DNA of 64,000 bases from Devosia lucknowensis (GCF_900177655.1 NZ_FXWK01000001.1:1-64000), one strand, 5' to 3'. Positions 33,567 to 43,503 are shown, counted from the first letter of the stretch. The notes: a model not told the origin generated them from the sequence alone. Program-made: numbers and translations.

Positions 33567-36053
33567 TTGCCCGCTTTTGTCCCAACCATCATCAGCGACT
33601 GGTTCGCCTCCCGCGGCTGGGCACCGCGCGAGCATCAGCTCGCCGTGCTCGGCAGCTACCAGGAAGGCGCCAGCCAGCTGCTGATCGCACCCACCGGCGC
33701 TGGCAAGACCCTGGCCGGCTTCCTGCCAACCCTGACCGACCTTGTCGACGGCGATTTCGAAGGCCTGCACACGCTCTATATCTCCCCGCTCAAGGCGCTG
33801 GCGGTGGACGTCGAGCGCAATCTTTCCACTCCGATTTCGCAGATGCGCCTGCCCATTCGCGTCGAGGCGCGAACCGGCGATACCCCCGCCTCCAAGCGGG
33901 CGCGGCAGCGGGTAAAGCCGCCCCACGTGCTGCTGACCACGCCCGAGCAGCTGGCACTGCTGATCTCGCATCCGCAGGCCGAGCTGATGTTGGGATCGCT
34001 CAGGCGCATCGTGCTCGATGAATTGCATGCGCTGGTGACCTCCAAGCGCGGCGATCTCCTTTCGCTGGGTCTGGCTCGTCTCGCCAAACTGGCGCCGGAA
34101 GTGCGGATCACGGCGCTTTCGGCCACTGTCGCTCGACCCGACCTCTTGCAGGAGTGGATCGCGCAGCCCAATCCGGACCGGCGCACCGATCTCCTGCGCA
34201 TGGTGGGCGGGGCGCCGCCGGAGTTACAGATCCTCGAGACCGAAGAGCGCCTCCCCTGGGCGGGCCACTCAGCCGTCTATGCCCATCACGAACTTTACGA
34301 GACCATCAAGAAGCACAAGACGACGCTGCTCTTCGTCAACACCCGATCCCAGGCCGAGCTCCTGTTCCAGGGCCTGTGGAGCATCAATGACGAGATGCTA
34401 CCCATCGCCCTGCATCACGGATCGCTCTCGGTGGAGCAGCGCCGCAAGGTCGAGTCCGCCATGGGCGTCGGGAAGCTCAAGGCCGTGGTCTGCACCTCCA
34501 CGCTCGACCTCGGCATCGACTGGGGCGATGTCGATCTCGTCGTGCAGGTCGGCGCGCCCAAGGGGTCGTCCCGCATGTTGCAGCGCATCGGCCGCGCCAA
34601 CCACCGGCTCGATGAGCCCTCCCGCGCCTTGCTGGTGCCGTCCAATCGCTTCGAGGTGTTAGAGTGTGAAGCGGCGGTCGAGGCCGTGTCGGAAGGGCAT
34701 CAGGATAGCGAGGATCCGCTGCCCGGCGGCTACGACGTGCTCGCCCAGCATGTGCTGGGCATGGCCTGTGCCGACGCCTTCCTGGCCGAGGAACTCTACG
34801 CGGAAGTTCTGCGGGCGTGGCCTTATCGCCAGTTGCCCCGCGCAAAATTCGACAAGGTGCTCGATTTCGTCGCCACCGGTGGCTACGCCCTGCGCGCTTA
34901 CGAGCGCTATGCCCGGCTCAAGCAGATGGACGACGGCAAATGGCGCATCGCGCATCCGCAGGTGGCCCAGCAATACCGGCTCAACATCGGCACCATCATC
35001 GAAGAGCCGATGGTTCGCGTGCGCCTCGTGCGCGCGAGAGGGCAAAAGGAAGGACGCACGACCGGGCCGATCGGCGCGGGGGGCCGCGTACTGGGCGAAA
35101 TGGAAGAATATTTCTTCGGCACGCTGTCGCCCGGCGACACATTCATGTTCGGCGGCGAGATCGTCGCCTTCGAGGGCATGAAGGACAACGAGGCCTTCGT
35201 GTCCCGCGCCTTTGCCAAAGACCCCAAGATACCGTCCTACATGGGCGGCAAGTTTCCCCTCTCGACCTATCTTGCCGAGCGCGTGCGCCGCATCATGGAC
35301 ACGCCCGACGACTGGCACAAGCTGCCCAACCAGGTCAGCGACTGGCTGCGCCTGCAACGCGACTTTTCCGTGCTGCCCCGCCGCGACAGCCTGCTGGTAG
35401 AGACATTCCCCCGTGGAACGCAGCACTTCCTCGTCTGCTATCCGTTCGAGGGGCGGCTCGCGCACCAGACCCTGGGCATGCTTCTGACACGGCGGCTGGA
35501 ACGGGAGCGGGCGCGCCCGCTCGGCTTCGTCGCCTCGGAATATGCCCTCGCCATCTGGGGCCTCGGGGATCTGTCGGCGCTGATCCGCACCGGTCGGCTG
35601 TCGCTCGACCAGCTGTTCGACGAGGACATGCTTGGCGATGATCTCGAATCCTGGCTCGATGAGTCGGCGCTGATGAAGCGCACCTTCCGCAACTGCGCCA
35701 TCATTGCCGGCCTGATCGAGCGCCGCCATCCGGGCAAGGAGAAGACCGGCCGCCAGATCACCATGAGCTCGGACATCATCTACGATGTGCTCTACCAGCA
35801 CGAGCCCGACCACATCCTGATCGAGGCGACGCGGCGCGATGCGGCGCGGGGGCTGCTCGATATCGAGCGGCTTGGCCAGATGCTTGCGCGCATCCGGCAT
35901 CACATCGTGCACAAGCCGCTACACCAGATTTCGCCGCTCGCCGTGCCGGTCATGCTCGATATCGGCAAGGAACCGATTTTCGGGGAAGCCAGGGAATCAG
36001 CTATGGCTGATGCAGCCGCGGAACTGCTGCGCGAGGCAGTGGGCGAAATCTGA
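33567..36053 (+). CDS. Ligase-associated DEXH-box helicase (Lhr-like)
   Basis: DNA helicase/ATPase of 828 residues from superfamily 2. The first RecA domain has the Walker A APTGAGKT (residues 41-48), DELH (~151-154) and SAT (ALSATVA). The second has STLDLGIDWGDVD and QRIGRANHR. A long Lhr-type C-terminal region with winged-helix and DUF4175-like parts follows. In many bacteria it is encoded with a DNA ligase, an exonuclease and PdeM in a DNA repair cluster; here only PdeM follows. It lies divergent from the DUF6460/kinase pair. Confidence 0.93.
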   Translation: MPAFVPTIISDWFASRGWAPREHQLAVLGSYQEGASQLLIAPTGAGKTLAGFLPTLTDLVDGDFEGLHTLYISPLKALAVDVERNLSTPISQMRLPIRVEARTGDTPASKRARQRVKPPHVLLTTPEQLALLISHPQAELMLGSLRRIVLDELHALVTSKRGDLLSLGLARLAKLAPEVRITALSATVARPDLLQEWIAQPNPDRRTDLLRMVGGAPPELQILETEERLPWAGHSAVYAHHELYETIKKHKTTLLFVNTRSQAELLFQGLWSINDEMLPIALHHGSLSVEQRRKVESAMGVGKLKAVVCTSTLDLGIDWGDVDLVVQVGAPKGSSRMLQRIGRANHRLDEPSRALLVPSNRFEVLECEAAVEAVSEGHQDSEDPLPGGYDVLAQHVLGMACADAFLAEELYAEVLRAWPYRQLPRAKFDKVLDFVATGGYALRAYERYARLKQMDDGKWRIAHPQVAQQYRLNIGTIIEEPMVRVRLVRARGQKEGRTTGPIGAGGRVLGEMEEYFFGTLSPGDTFMFGGEIVAFEGMKDNEAFVSRAFAKDPKIPSYMGGKFPLSTYLAERVRRIMDTPDDWHKLPNQVSDWLRLQRDFSVLPRRDSLLVETFPRGTQHFLVCYPFEGRLAHQTLGMLLTRRLERERARPLGFVASEYALAIWGLGDLSALIRTGRLSLDQLFDEDMLGDDLESWLDESALMKRTFRNCAIIAGLIERRHPGKEKTGRQITMSSDIIYDVLYQHEPDHILIEATRRDAARGLLDIERLGQMLARIRHHIVHKPLHQISPLAVPVMLDIGKEPIFGEARESAMADAAAELLREAVGEI

Positions 36054-36096
36054 GCCCGCTGCACGCCTCGGTGAACGGCCTTCGCTTCTCGGACCG

Positions 36097-36813
36097 ATGT
36101 CTTATATGAACAACGCTGCCCTCGCCGACATCACTCCGGACACCGTCTTGTTGCGCTTCGCCGGCCATAATTTCGAGCCTCTCCCGTCGGGCGCGCTGTA
36201 TTGGCGGTCGCGCGAAACGCTGCTGGTCGCCGACCTCCATCTCGAGAAGATGGCGAGCTTCGCGCGGCGCGGCCAGATGCTGCCGCCCTACGATACGGCG
36301 ATGACGCTGACCCGGCTCGAGACCGATCTGCGGCGCACCGGGGCCAGGCGCCTCGTGGCGCTGGGAGACAGCTTCCACCGTCCAGACTCCGCCGGCTTGC
36401 TGACGCCAGCCGACCGCATGCGGCTCGATGCCATCACCGAAACCGTGGAATGCCTGTGGTTGTCAGGCAACCACGATCCCGTTCCCCACTCCATTGGAGG
36501 CATCTGCCTGCCGGAGCTCGAACTCGATGGCCTGTTTCTGACCCACGAGCCGCAGAAGGGGCGCACCGGCCTCGTCGCCGGCCACCTGCATCCGGCGGCG
36601 CGGATTGCCATGGACGGCCGCAGCACGCGCAAGCCCTGCTTCGTCCATGATAGCCGGCTCCTCATCCTGCCCGCCTATGGCAGCTCGACCGGCGCGATCA
36701 ATATCCTGTCGCAGGCGTTCCTGGGTCTCTTTCACTGGCCGGCACTCGAAGTCGTCATGCTCGGGCGCGAACGGGCCTATCCGGTCCCGGTCAAGCGCCT
36801 GGTTGGCGGTTAG
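36097..36813 (+). CDS. pdeM: Ligase-associated DNA damage response endonuclease PdeM
   Basis: Metallophosphoesterase of about 238 residues. Metal ligands are visible in LLVADLHLEKMASF, GDSFHRP and SGNHDP, with GLVAGHLHPAARI supplying the later histidines. This is the PdeM family that travels with the ligase-associated helicase. The gene starts 43 bases after the helicase stop; ATG 36097 or ATG 36106 are both possible. Its stop overlaps that of the convergent TIGR02186 gene (TTAG). Confidence 0.9.
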   Translation: MSYMNNAALADITPDTVLLRFAGHNFEPLPSGALYWRSRETLLVADLHLEKMASFARRGQMLPPYDTAMTLTRLETDLRRTGARRLVALGDSFHRPDSAGLLTPADRMRLDAITETVECLWLSGNHDPVPHSIGGICLPELELDGLFLTHEPQKGRTGLVAGHLHPAARIAMDGRSTRKPCFVHDSRLLILPAYGSSTGAINILSQAFLGLFHWPALEVVMLGRERAYPVPVKRLVGG

Positions 36814-37571
36814 CGGCGGAACAGCACGCCGCCGAGCCAGCCAGTGAACAGGGCCAGCACGACGCAAGCCAGACCATAGAGCAGCGGCTGCTGCGTAGAC
36901 GACAGCGCGAGGAACCGCTCGAATCCGATCTTGCGCACGGCAAATCCGTCGGATTTCCGCGCGATGAGCGCGCCGTTCTTGAACACGTAGGTTTGCGCGA
37001 TGTATGGCCCTGGCGGAGCGCTGCTCGGCAGGATAAGTTGCGCCTGGTAGAAATTGTCCGACATAAACTGCACGCCGCTCTCCTGCACGCCGAAGAGCCC
37101 TTCGCCCGACATCAGGCGGATGAGCTCCCGCCCGAAGTTCAGCGTCTTCATGAAGCCGGCCTGGTTCGGGACCATGGCATGGGACTCGGGCAGGATGAAA
37201 TTCTGATTGAGCGTCGCGATATCGGTGATCTCGAGCAGGCGCTTGCTCGACAGCACGTGGAAATAGCTCGGGAAGCGCTTGAACTCGACCTGTTCGGTAT
37301 TGAGCCAAATGCCGAAATTGTTGGTCTTCTTGCGCGCGACGCGATCCTGCGTCGGGCCGAGGACCACGATTACCACCTGGTACGGCCCCTCGACATAGCG
37401 CTGCTCGGCACCAGCCTCAGGCGCAATCGTCCCGAAGAAGGTCATGCGCTCGCCGTCGAAGCTCGAGGTGATCTGCACCGTGTCGTTGGAAATCCCCGAA
37501 ATCAACCGTTCTGCCTGCGCAGGCAGCATGCCGGCGAGAAGGATGGCGATGCAGACAAGCAGACGGATCAT
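36810..37571 (-). CDS. TIGR02186 family exported membrane-anchored protein
   Basis: Protein of 253 residues with an N-terminal signal sequence (LVCIAILLAGMLPAQAE) and a C-terminal transmembrane helix (LLYGLACVVLALFTGWLGG), so a periplasmic domain anchored at the C-terminus. It reads as the alphaproteobacterial family TIGR02186: GISNDTVQITSSFDGERMTFFGTI and VVIVVLGPTQDRVARKK. It is regularly encoded with a TSUP exporter, as here with ATGA overlap, suggesting an accessory subunit for anion export. Confidence 0.88.
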   Translation of the reverse strand: MIRLLVCIAILLAGMLPAQAERLISGISNDTVQITSSFDGERMTFFGTIAPEAGAEQRYVEGPYQVVIVVLGPTQDRVARKKTNNFGIWLNTEQVEFKRFPSYFHVLSSKRLLEITDIATLNQNFILPESHAMVPNQAGFMKTLNFGRELIRLMSGEGLFGVQESGVQFMSDNFYQAQLILPSSAPPGPYIAQTYVFKNGALIARKSDGFAVRKIGFERFLALSSTQQPLLYGLACVVLALFTGWLGGVLFRR

Positions 37572-38494
37572 CGCGTCACGCTCCCGACGGCCATCGAATA
37601 GATGTCGCTCGGCGTGAGCACCAGCGACAGGCCGAAGCGGATCGCGACGGCCAGCACCAGCAGCGCCAGAAGTCCCCGCAACTGTTCGCCGCGCAGATGC
37701 TTGCCGGCAGCCGCGCCGAACTGCGCCCCGGCCGTGCCGCCCACCATGAGGCAGAAGGCAAGGAGGATGTCGACGCTCTGGCTCTGCACTGCATGGAGCA
37801 CCGTTGTGGCCGCCATCATCGCCACCACTTGGGCAAGCGAGGTGCCGATAACGACACTGCCCGGCACGCGGAGCAGGTAGACCAGCGCCGGCACCATGAT
37901 GAAGCCGCCGCCGATACCCAGCAGCGAGCCCACGAAACCGATGAAGAGACCGATGACCAACACCGGCAGCACGCTGATGTAAAGGCGGCTCTTCTTGAAG
38001 CGCACGCGCATCGGCAGGCCATGGATCCAGTTGTGCTGGTTAGGCAGGCGTTCGCGAACGACAACGCCCTGGCGGCGCTTGAGCAGGGCGCGGACGGCCT
38101 CCTGCAGCATCAAAATGCCTACGGAGCCCAAGAGTACGAGGAAACCAAGGGCGATGACCAGATCGAGCTGGCCAGCCCGCCGCAGCAGGTCGAACGCCGC
38201 AACACCACCGAAGGCGCCCAAGATGCCCGACAGCACCAGATACATCGCCAGATGCAGGTCGACGCCCCCGCGCCGGTAGTGACTGAGGGCACCTGAGGTC
38301 GACGCTGCCACGACCTGTCCGGTCACCGAAGCGACGGCCACCGCGGTGGGCACTCCGGAAAAGATCAGCAATGGCGTCAGCAGGAACCCGCCACCCACGC
38401 CAAACAGACCCGACAGAAAGCCGACGGCCCCTCCGATCCCGATGAGGAAGAAGAGGTTCACGGAAAGCTCGGCGATCGGCAGGTAAATCTGCAA
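37568..38494 (-). CDS. Sulfite/organosulfonate exporter, TauE/SafE (TSUP) family
   Basis: Membrane protein of about 308 residues with the duplicated TSUP signature: GFLSGLFGVGGGFLLTPLL in the first half and FVGSLLGIGGGFIMVPALV in the second, with about eight helices. TTG 38494 is favoured because homologous proteins begin near its product; ATG 38527 is an alternative with a worse ribosome-binding site. The stop overlaps the start of the TIGR02186 gene. Sulfite or a sulfonate is the expected substrate from the family. Confidence 0.88.
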   Translation of the reverse strand: MQIYLPIAELSVNLFFLIGIGGAVGFLSGLFGVGGGFLLTPLLIFSGVPTAVAVASVTGQVVAASTSGALSHYRRGGVDLHLAMYLVLSGILGAFGGVAAFDLLRRAGQLDLVIALGFLVLLGSVGILMLQEAVRALLKRRQGVVVRERLPNQHNWIHGLPMRVRFKKSRLYISVLPVLVIGLFIGFVGSLLGIGGGFIMVPALVYLLRVPGSVVIGTSLAQVVAMMAATTVLHAVQSQSVDILLAFCLMVGGTAGAQFGAAAGKHLRGEQLRGLLALLVLAVAIRFGLSLVLTPSDIYSMAVGSVTR

Positions 38495-38575
38495 GATCCT
38501 GGGTCCCGTAATGGTCTTGCGGACCATCCTAAGGGATGGTCCGTCAACAAGAGGTAAGGCCAGGCCGAAGCACGG

Positions 38576-38613
38576 CAAAAAACAGTAATGGCCCGGGCAT
38601 ATGTCCGGGCCAT
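38576..38613 (-). terminator. Intrinsic terminator of podJ
   Basis: ATGGCCCGG (38588-38596) and CCGGGCCAT (38605-38613) form a 9-bp stem with an 8-base loop. Read on the minus strand the stem is followed by TACTGTTTTTTG, giving six consecutive T residues. It lies 26 bases after the podJ stop and shields the TSUP operon from read-through. Confidence 0.85.
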
Positions 38614-38639
38614 GGCGCTGTCAAATGATCGACCCGAAT

Positions 38640-41600
38640 TTACACGGGCTGGCTGCCTAGGACGGCCAGAAGCCTTGGGTTGATGACGCCGCTCTCGCTC
38701 ATGCCGGTAGCTTTCTCGAACGACCTGATGGCATCGCTGGTCTTGGGTCCGGCGACGCCATCGGGCGTGCCGACGTCGAAGCCGAGCTTGCTAAGAGCCG
38801 ATTGCACCTTGGCGATGACGTCTCTGCTGCTGATTGGCTGGCCCGGGTCGAAGGTCGACGACCATGTTCCGATGGGAGCAAAATTGGCGGCGAGCTCCAC
38901 CGGCTGCATTTTCCAGCTTTCGATCTGAGCATTGATGCGGCTGACGGCTTCGGCTGAAAGCGACTTGGCGATATCGTCGCGGGCCTTGGCCGCGTCCTGG
39001 TCGCCGTTGCGGGCCGCCAGCGAGAACCACTTGAACGACTGCTCGAAGTCCTGCTCGACACCAAGACCGCGTGCATGGAGCATGCCCAGGTTGAACTGGC
39101 TGTCGGTCATGCCGCGTTCGGCCGCGCGGGCAAACCACTCGGCGGCCAGTTCGAACTGCTGCTCGCCCATCTCGCCCCCTGCATAGAGGGCGGCCAGGTT
39201 GTGCATGGCCATGCGGTTGCCCGCTTCGGCAGCACGCTGATACCAGAGCCGGGCCTGTTCCAGGTCCTTTTCGACACCCGCTCCCATTTCGAAGAGGTTA
39301 CCCAGCCGGTATTGTGCTGGAACGAAGCCCTGCGCGGCCGATCGCTCGTACCAGCGCGCCGCCTCTTCAGGGTTCTTCTCGAGTACGCGGCCTTCGCCCA
39401 GAATAGCCGCAACTTCGAACTGGGCCGTGGCATTGCCGGCGGCGGCGGCCTCGCGCAGTTCCTGCGGACCAACCGCCTCGGGCGGCAGGTCAAACGTTTC
39501 GTCTGTCGCTGTGCTAGCAGCCGCCGGGGTGATCGAGCCCGTCACGTCCGGGGTTGTTGAGGGCGCCGCGCCGGATCCGGATGTCGCCGCCGAGATCCGG
39601 CCATTGGAAGCCGTCAGCGCCGGCGGAATGGGCGTCGATGTCGCCAGCGTGGTTGCGTGACCGAAGCTCATCGGCTCGCCCGGATTGATCGAGCCGGTAG
39701 CCGTGACATCGACCATGTCGATGACCCGGGGTGGCACGACCGACGACACATCATCGGATGGCGGCGGATTGTTCTGCGCGGCAGGAGCCGCGGCCGCCGG
39801 TGCCGGTTCAGGAGCCGGACTTGCGGCATTCATGCGCTGCATGACGAGGTTGAGGGCTAGCATGGAAACCGCGACCAGCGTCGCTGCAAGTAGCAGCGGC
39901 CGACGATGCCGTGTGAGGAAGCCCGGGCCGTCGTCCTTGGCTTCGGGAAGGGCAGGGGCCTTCTGCTCGGGCGCGAGCACGGGCTCGCGCTTGGCGGCCT
40001 TTTCCGCCTTGCGGTCACGACGTGAGGGTTTCGGATCGCTTTTCGCGTCGACCTTTGGTGCGGCAACTGGCTTGGCATCGGCTGTCTCGGCGCCCGCGTC
40101 CTTGCGGTTGCGAACGCGCGAAAGTGCGCGGGCGATAATCGAGTTGTTCTCCGTCGCCTGCACTTCTTCCTGCTTGGCGCGCTGGGCCCGACGGGCCGCA
40201 GCGACAAAGGTGCTGGTGCTCGAAGCCGCGGCAGCAGGCTCGGCCAGCTTGTCCTGAGCGGGCTTGGGCGCGGGCGCGAACGGATCGGTATCCAGTTCGG
40301 CAAAGCTCGAGCGGGGGCGCGGCGGCCGTTCGGCCTGAGCGGGATCGAAGCCGGTGGCAGTCTTCGGGGCGGCGGGCTTCTCCACCAATGGCTTGGCCGC
40401 TTCGCCGGCAATGGCCTTTCCGGCCAGGGCGGAGCGAACCGGTGCATTGTCGCGGAAGCCCGGATCGATCAGCGGCCCATCGTCGGCCGGATTGCTCGGC
40501 ATTGTGTCGCGGCGATCTTCGCCGAGACCGCTGAGGATGGCATTGAGCCGACCGCTGGAAACGACGTCGCCTCGCAGGGCCTGTTCAAACTCGGCATCGG
40601 GCTGGGACGGTTTGGCCGGCGTCGCGGCGGCCGGGGTGGCAGCCTTGGCGGCAGGCGCAGGCGCGGCCGCCTGTTCGGACTTGGCTGCCAGCACCGCCTC
40701 GAGGCGCGTGAGGCGTTCGGCCGTGTCCTTGCCTGCGGTGTTGAACAGCGCGGTCATGCGCTTTTCGAGAACCGCCATGTTCTCGTCGCTGAGACCACTT
40801 GCACCAGGCGTGCGCAAAGCCTCGGACGTGCGTGTGGCGACAATTTCTGCCAGCTGCTCATAGTCCGGCGTCTTGCCTGCCGACTTGATGAGGCCGGTCA
40901 TGCGGTCTTCTATGCTCTTGAGGCTTTCGGGCCCGAACATGGCGACAGGGGCGGGCGCCTTCTTGAAGACTTCGCTCGTGCGCTCGGCAACCAGGTCGGC
41001 GAGCGCATTCATGTCCGGCCGTTCTTCGGCGGCATGATAGAGCCGGGCGAGTCCGTCGAGCTGGGCGCCGGCATCGTCCATGCGGTCCATCAGCAGCTTG
41101 AGCTGGTTTTCGACGGCCTTGCTGTCGACCGGAGAGATGCGCTCACTCAGCGCCTCGATCTGTTCTTCGATCTTCGCGAAGCGCGGCTCCATGCCCGACA
41201 GGACGGCCTGGCGCAGCACCCCCATTTCGGCGGTGAGGGCCGCGACATCGGCATTTCCGCCGGCCGACGTGTCGAGCCGGGCGACCAGCTCCTCGATCCG
41301 CTCGGCCAGATCGCCGGGATTGCTGGAATTGTTCTGCACGGCCGCCGTCAGGGCGGCCATGTCGCTGGTCAGGCGCTCGAATTCGCCCGATGACAGCGAC
41401 ACGCTGCGCTCAATGACGTCGATGCGGTCATAGACGTTGCGCATGCTGGCTTCGATCGACTGCATGGCCGGAGCCAGAGCCGCGACCTCGGATTTGCCTT
41501 CAAGGCCACGGCGCTCTTCGCGGGCAATCTCGCGCTCCATCTGCTGGGCCTGCAATTCGGCCAGCTTGCCCACGGTGGTCGATACATCGTCGAGCCGGGC

Positions 41601-42254
41601 ATTGATGACATGCAGGTCGTTGCGCGGACCCTCCTCGATCATGGCGCCGAGCGCGGCGATCTGCGACTCGAGGCGCTTGACCTGTCCGGTCTCGCCCACC
41701 GCGCCGGCGAGGAGTTCGACCACCTGGGTCAGCTGTTCGACCTGGCTGGCCACTTCGCGCACATGTTCGCCATTCGAACGCTGCGACTTGAGTTCGCCTT
41801 CGAGCCGTTCGAGACGCTGGCTCATGCCACCCACCAGCGAACCGAGTTCGCGAATTTCCGGCATGTCGCTGGAACGACGGGCAGGCACGGGCATCGGCGC
41901 CGGGCCCTGTCGGCTGCGGATCTGGGCGATTGCGGCCGTCAGGTCATCCTGTTCCTCGGCCTCGGCCGGGTGTGCATCGCGTTCGCTGAACCGGTCGACC
42001 GCCCGCTTGACCGTGCGCAGCGCCTCGCGGCGGCGGTTGCTTGGCTCGGGTGTGCCGACCTGATCGCGCAGCTGCCGAACGCGCTGTGCCAGACCAGTCA
42101 TCGCGGGGGGCGCAGGTTCGTCATCGACAGGGCCGTAATGGCTCTCGACCTTATCGAGCAGCGCCACCAGTTCTCCGCGCAAGGCTTGCCATTCACCGGC
42201 TCCGGGATCTTGAGCCTGTTCGTCGTAATTGGAGTGGCTGTAGGCGCGGGGCAT
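38640..42254 (-). CDS. podJ: PodJ-like polar organelle development protein
   Basis: Single-pass membrane protein of about 1204 residues. Residues ~1-600 are predicted coiled coil; a low-complexity Pro/Ala and Lys/Glu region follows. One transmembrane helix lies at ~786-806 (RPLLLAATLVAVSMLALNLV). The periplasmic part has a Ser/Thr/Pro linker, at least four Sel1 repeats (~930-1100, for example EEAARWYERSAAQGFVPAQYRLG) and a C-terminal peptidoglycan-binding domain (~1143-1204, KLGFDVGTPDGVAGPKT). This is the architecture of rhizobial PodJ, which organises the new pole, division-site transitions and polar growth. ATG 42254 has AAGGA at good spacing. It is divergent from the response-regulator gene and ends at a strong terminator. 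Confidence 0.9.
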   Translation of the reverse strand: MPRAYSHSNYDEQAQDPGAGEWQALRGELVALLDKVESHYGPVDDEPAPPAMTGLAQRVRQLRDQVGTPEPSNRRREALRTVKRAVDRFSERDAHPAEAEEQDDLTAAIAQIRSRQGPAPMPVPARRSSDMPEIRELGSLVGGMSQRLERLEGELKSQRSNGEHVREVASQVEQLTQVVELLAGAVGETGQVKRLESQIAALGAMIEEGPRNDLHVINARLDDVSTTVGKLAELQAQQMEREIAREERRGLEGKSEVAALAPAMQSIEASMRNVYDRIDVIERSVSLSSGEFERLTSDMAALTAAVQNNSSNPGDLAERIEELVARLDTSAGGNADVAALTAEMGVLRQAVLSGMEPRFAKIEEQIEALSERISPVDSKAVENQLKLLMDRMDDAGAQLDGLARLYHAAEERPDMNALADLVAERTSEVFKKAPAPVAMFGPESLKSIEDRMTGLIKSAGKTPDYEQLAEIVATRTSEALRTPGASGLSDENMAVLEKRMTALFNTAGKDTAERLTRLEAVLAAKSEQAAAPAPAAKAATPAAATPAKPSQPDAEFEQALRGDVVSSGRLNAILSGLGEDRRDTMPSNPADDGPLIDPGFRDNAPVRSALAGKAIAGEAAKPLVEKPAAPKTATGFDPAQAERPPRPRSSFAELDTDPFAPAPKPAQDKLAEPAAAASSTSTFVAAARRAQRAKQEEVQATENNSIIARALSRVRNRKDAGAETADAKPVAAPKVDAKSDPKPSRRDRKAEKAAKREPVLAPEQKAPALPEAKDDGPGFLTRHRRPLLLAATLVAVSMLALNLVMQRMNAASPAPEPAPAAAAPAAQNNPPPSDDVSSVVPPRVIDMVDVTATGSINPGEPMSFGHATTLATSTPIPPALTASNGRISAATSGSGAAPSTTPDVTGSITPAAASTATDETFDLPPEAVGPQELREAAAAGNATAQFEVAAILGEGRVLEKNPEEAARWYERSAAQGFVPAQYRLGNLFEMGAGVEKDLEQARLWYQRAAEAGNRMAMHNLAALYAGGEMGEQQFELAAEWFARAAERGMTDSQFNLGMLHARGLGVEQDFEQSFKWFSLAARNGDQDAAKARDDIAKSLSAEAVSRINAQIESWKMQPVELAANFAPIGTWSSTFDPGQPISSRDVIAKVQSALSKLGFDVGTPDGVAGPKTSDAIRSFEKATGMSESGVINPRLLAVLGSQPV

Positions 42255-42429
42255 GACAGGTCCTTCGTCAAAACAGACGGACCCCTCGCGATTCAACACG
42301 AAGGTATGACGGTTACTCTTGAGAAAACATGGTAAAGAACCCGTTAAGCATTGTCGCAATATGCAAGGGCAGCCGCTGGAAATCCGTGCGATTCAGGTCG
42401 CCCGACGATCACAATTACAGGTTTGATTC

Positions 42430-43101
42430 ATGACGCGTCGCCGCATCATCATCGTTGACGATCACCCGCTGTTCCGCGCGGCACTCCGCCAGACGCTGGC
42501 CGGTGGCGATGCGACGGTCAGCGTGGAGGAGGCGGGCGATCTCAACAGTCTGAGCCAAGCCCTCGACGCCGACCGCGACTGCGATCTGGTGCTGCTCGAC
42601 CTCAACATGCCGGGCGTACGGGGCTTCTCGGGCCTGTTGCTGCTCCGCGCCCAGTATCCAGACATTCCTGTAATGATCATTTCGGCCGTGGAAGACGCAA
42701 CCGTGATCCGCCGCGCCTTCGAGCTGGGCGCCGCCGGCTACCTGCACAAGTCGGTCGGTCCGACCGAAATCCGCCGAGCCATCGAAACGGTGCTCTCGGG
42801 CGAAGTGTTCGTGCCCGTTGGCACCACGCTGGGTGGGGAGGACGACCATACGGCGCTGATGAAGCGTCTCTCCACTCTGACACCGCAGCAGGTGCGCGTG
42901 CTGATGATGCTCAGCGACGGCCTGATGAACAAACAGATCGCCTATGAACTCAATATTTCCGAGGCGACCGTGAAAGCGCACGTCTCGGCCATCCTGCAAA
43001 AGCTCGACGTCGACAGCCGGACGCAGGCAGTGATTGCCGCCTCGCGGATCGAGGAAGGCCAGTTCGAGGCGCTGTTCTCTCCCTCCGGCGACAAGGCCTG
43101 A
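42430..43101 (+). CDS. NarL/FixJ-family response regulator
   Basis: Transcription factor of 223 residues. The receiver domain has acidic residues DDHP at the start, the phospho-accepting aspartate in LVLLDLNMPG (Asp57) and the switch lysine in GYLHKSVGPTE. The LuxR-type output domain reads LTPQQVRVLMMLSDGLMNKQ with recognition helix SEATVKAHVSAI. No histidine kinase is adjacent, so it is an orphan. It follows podJ divergently over 175 bases and is followed after three bases by a VOC gene. Confidence 0.92.
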   Translation: MTRRRIIIVDDHPLFRAALRQTLAGGDATVSVEEAGDLNSLSQALDADRDCDLVLLDLNMPGVRGFSGLLLLRAQYPDIPVMIISAVEDATVIRRAFELGAAGYLHKSVGPTEIRRAIETVLSGEVFVPVGTTLGGEDDHTALMKRLSTLTPQQVRVLMMLSDGLMNKQIAYELNISEATVKAHVSAILQKLDVDSRTQAVIAASRIEEGQFEALFSPSGDKA

Positions 43102-43104
43102 CGC

Positions 43105-43503
43105 ATGAAGCCCGAAATTTCCATCATCACCGTGGGCGTCGACGACCTCGAGCGTGCCTTTGCCTTCTACCGGGCGTTGTTCGACATTTCGGACGAGCAG
43201 ATCGGCGCCGGCGAGGATCACGTTGCCTTCTTCTTTGACGACAAGTTCTCGTTTGTGCTGTTCCCGCGCGAGCAGATCGCCCAGACGGCAGGCAAGCCGG
43301 AAAGCCTCGAGGGCACGCCCGGTTTCGTGCTCAGCCATCGCGCGGAAAGCCCCGAGGCGGTCGACGACATCCTGGCACGCGTGCTGGTGGCTGGCGGCGC
43401 GGTCATCACGCCCGGCACAGAGTCCGAATGGGGCTATTCGGCCTATTTCGAAGACAGCGAAGGCAATGTCTGGGAGCTGATGGCCCAGCCAAAGGCCAAC
43501 TAG
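43105..43503 (+). CDS. VOC (glyoxalase/dioxygenase-fold) family protein
   Basis: Small metalloenzyme-fold protein of 132 residues: ISIITVGVDDLERAFAFYRAL in the first beta-alpha-beta unit and WGYSAYFEDSEGNVWELMAQ in the second, with the C-terminal glutamate typical of metal ligands in this family. The substrate is not predictable. It starts three bases after the response-regulator stop, so the two are probably co-transcribed. Confidence 0.85.
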   Translation: MKPEISIITVGVDDLERAFAFYRALFDISDEQIGAGEDHVAFFFDDKFSFVLFPREQIAQTAGKPESLEGTPGFVLSHRAESPEAVDDILARVLVAGGAVITPGTESEWGYSAYFEDSEGNVWELMAQPKAN

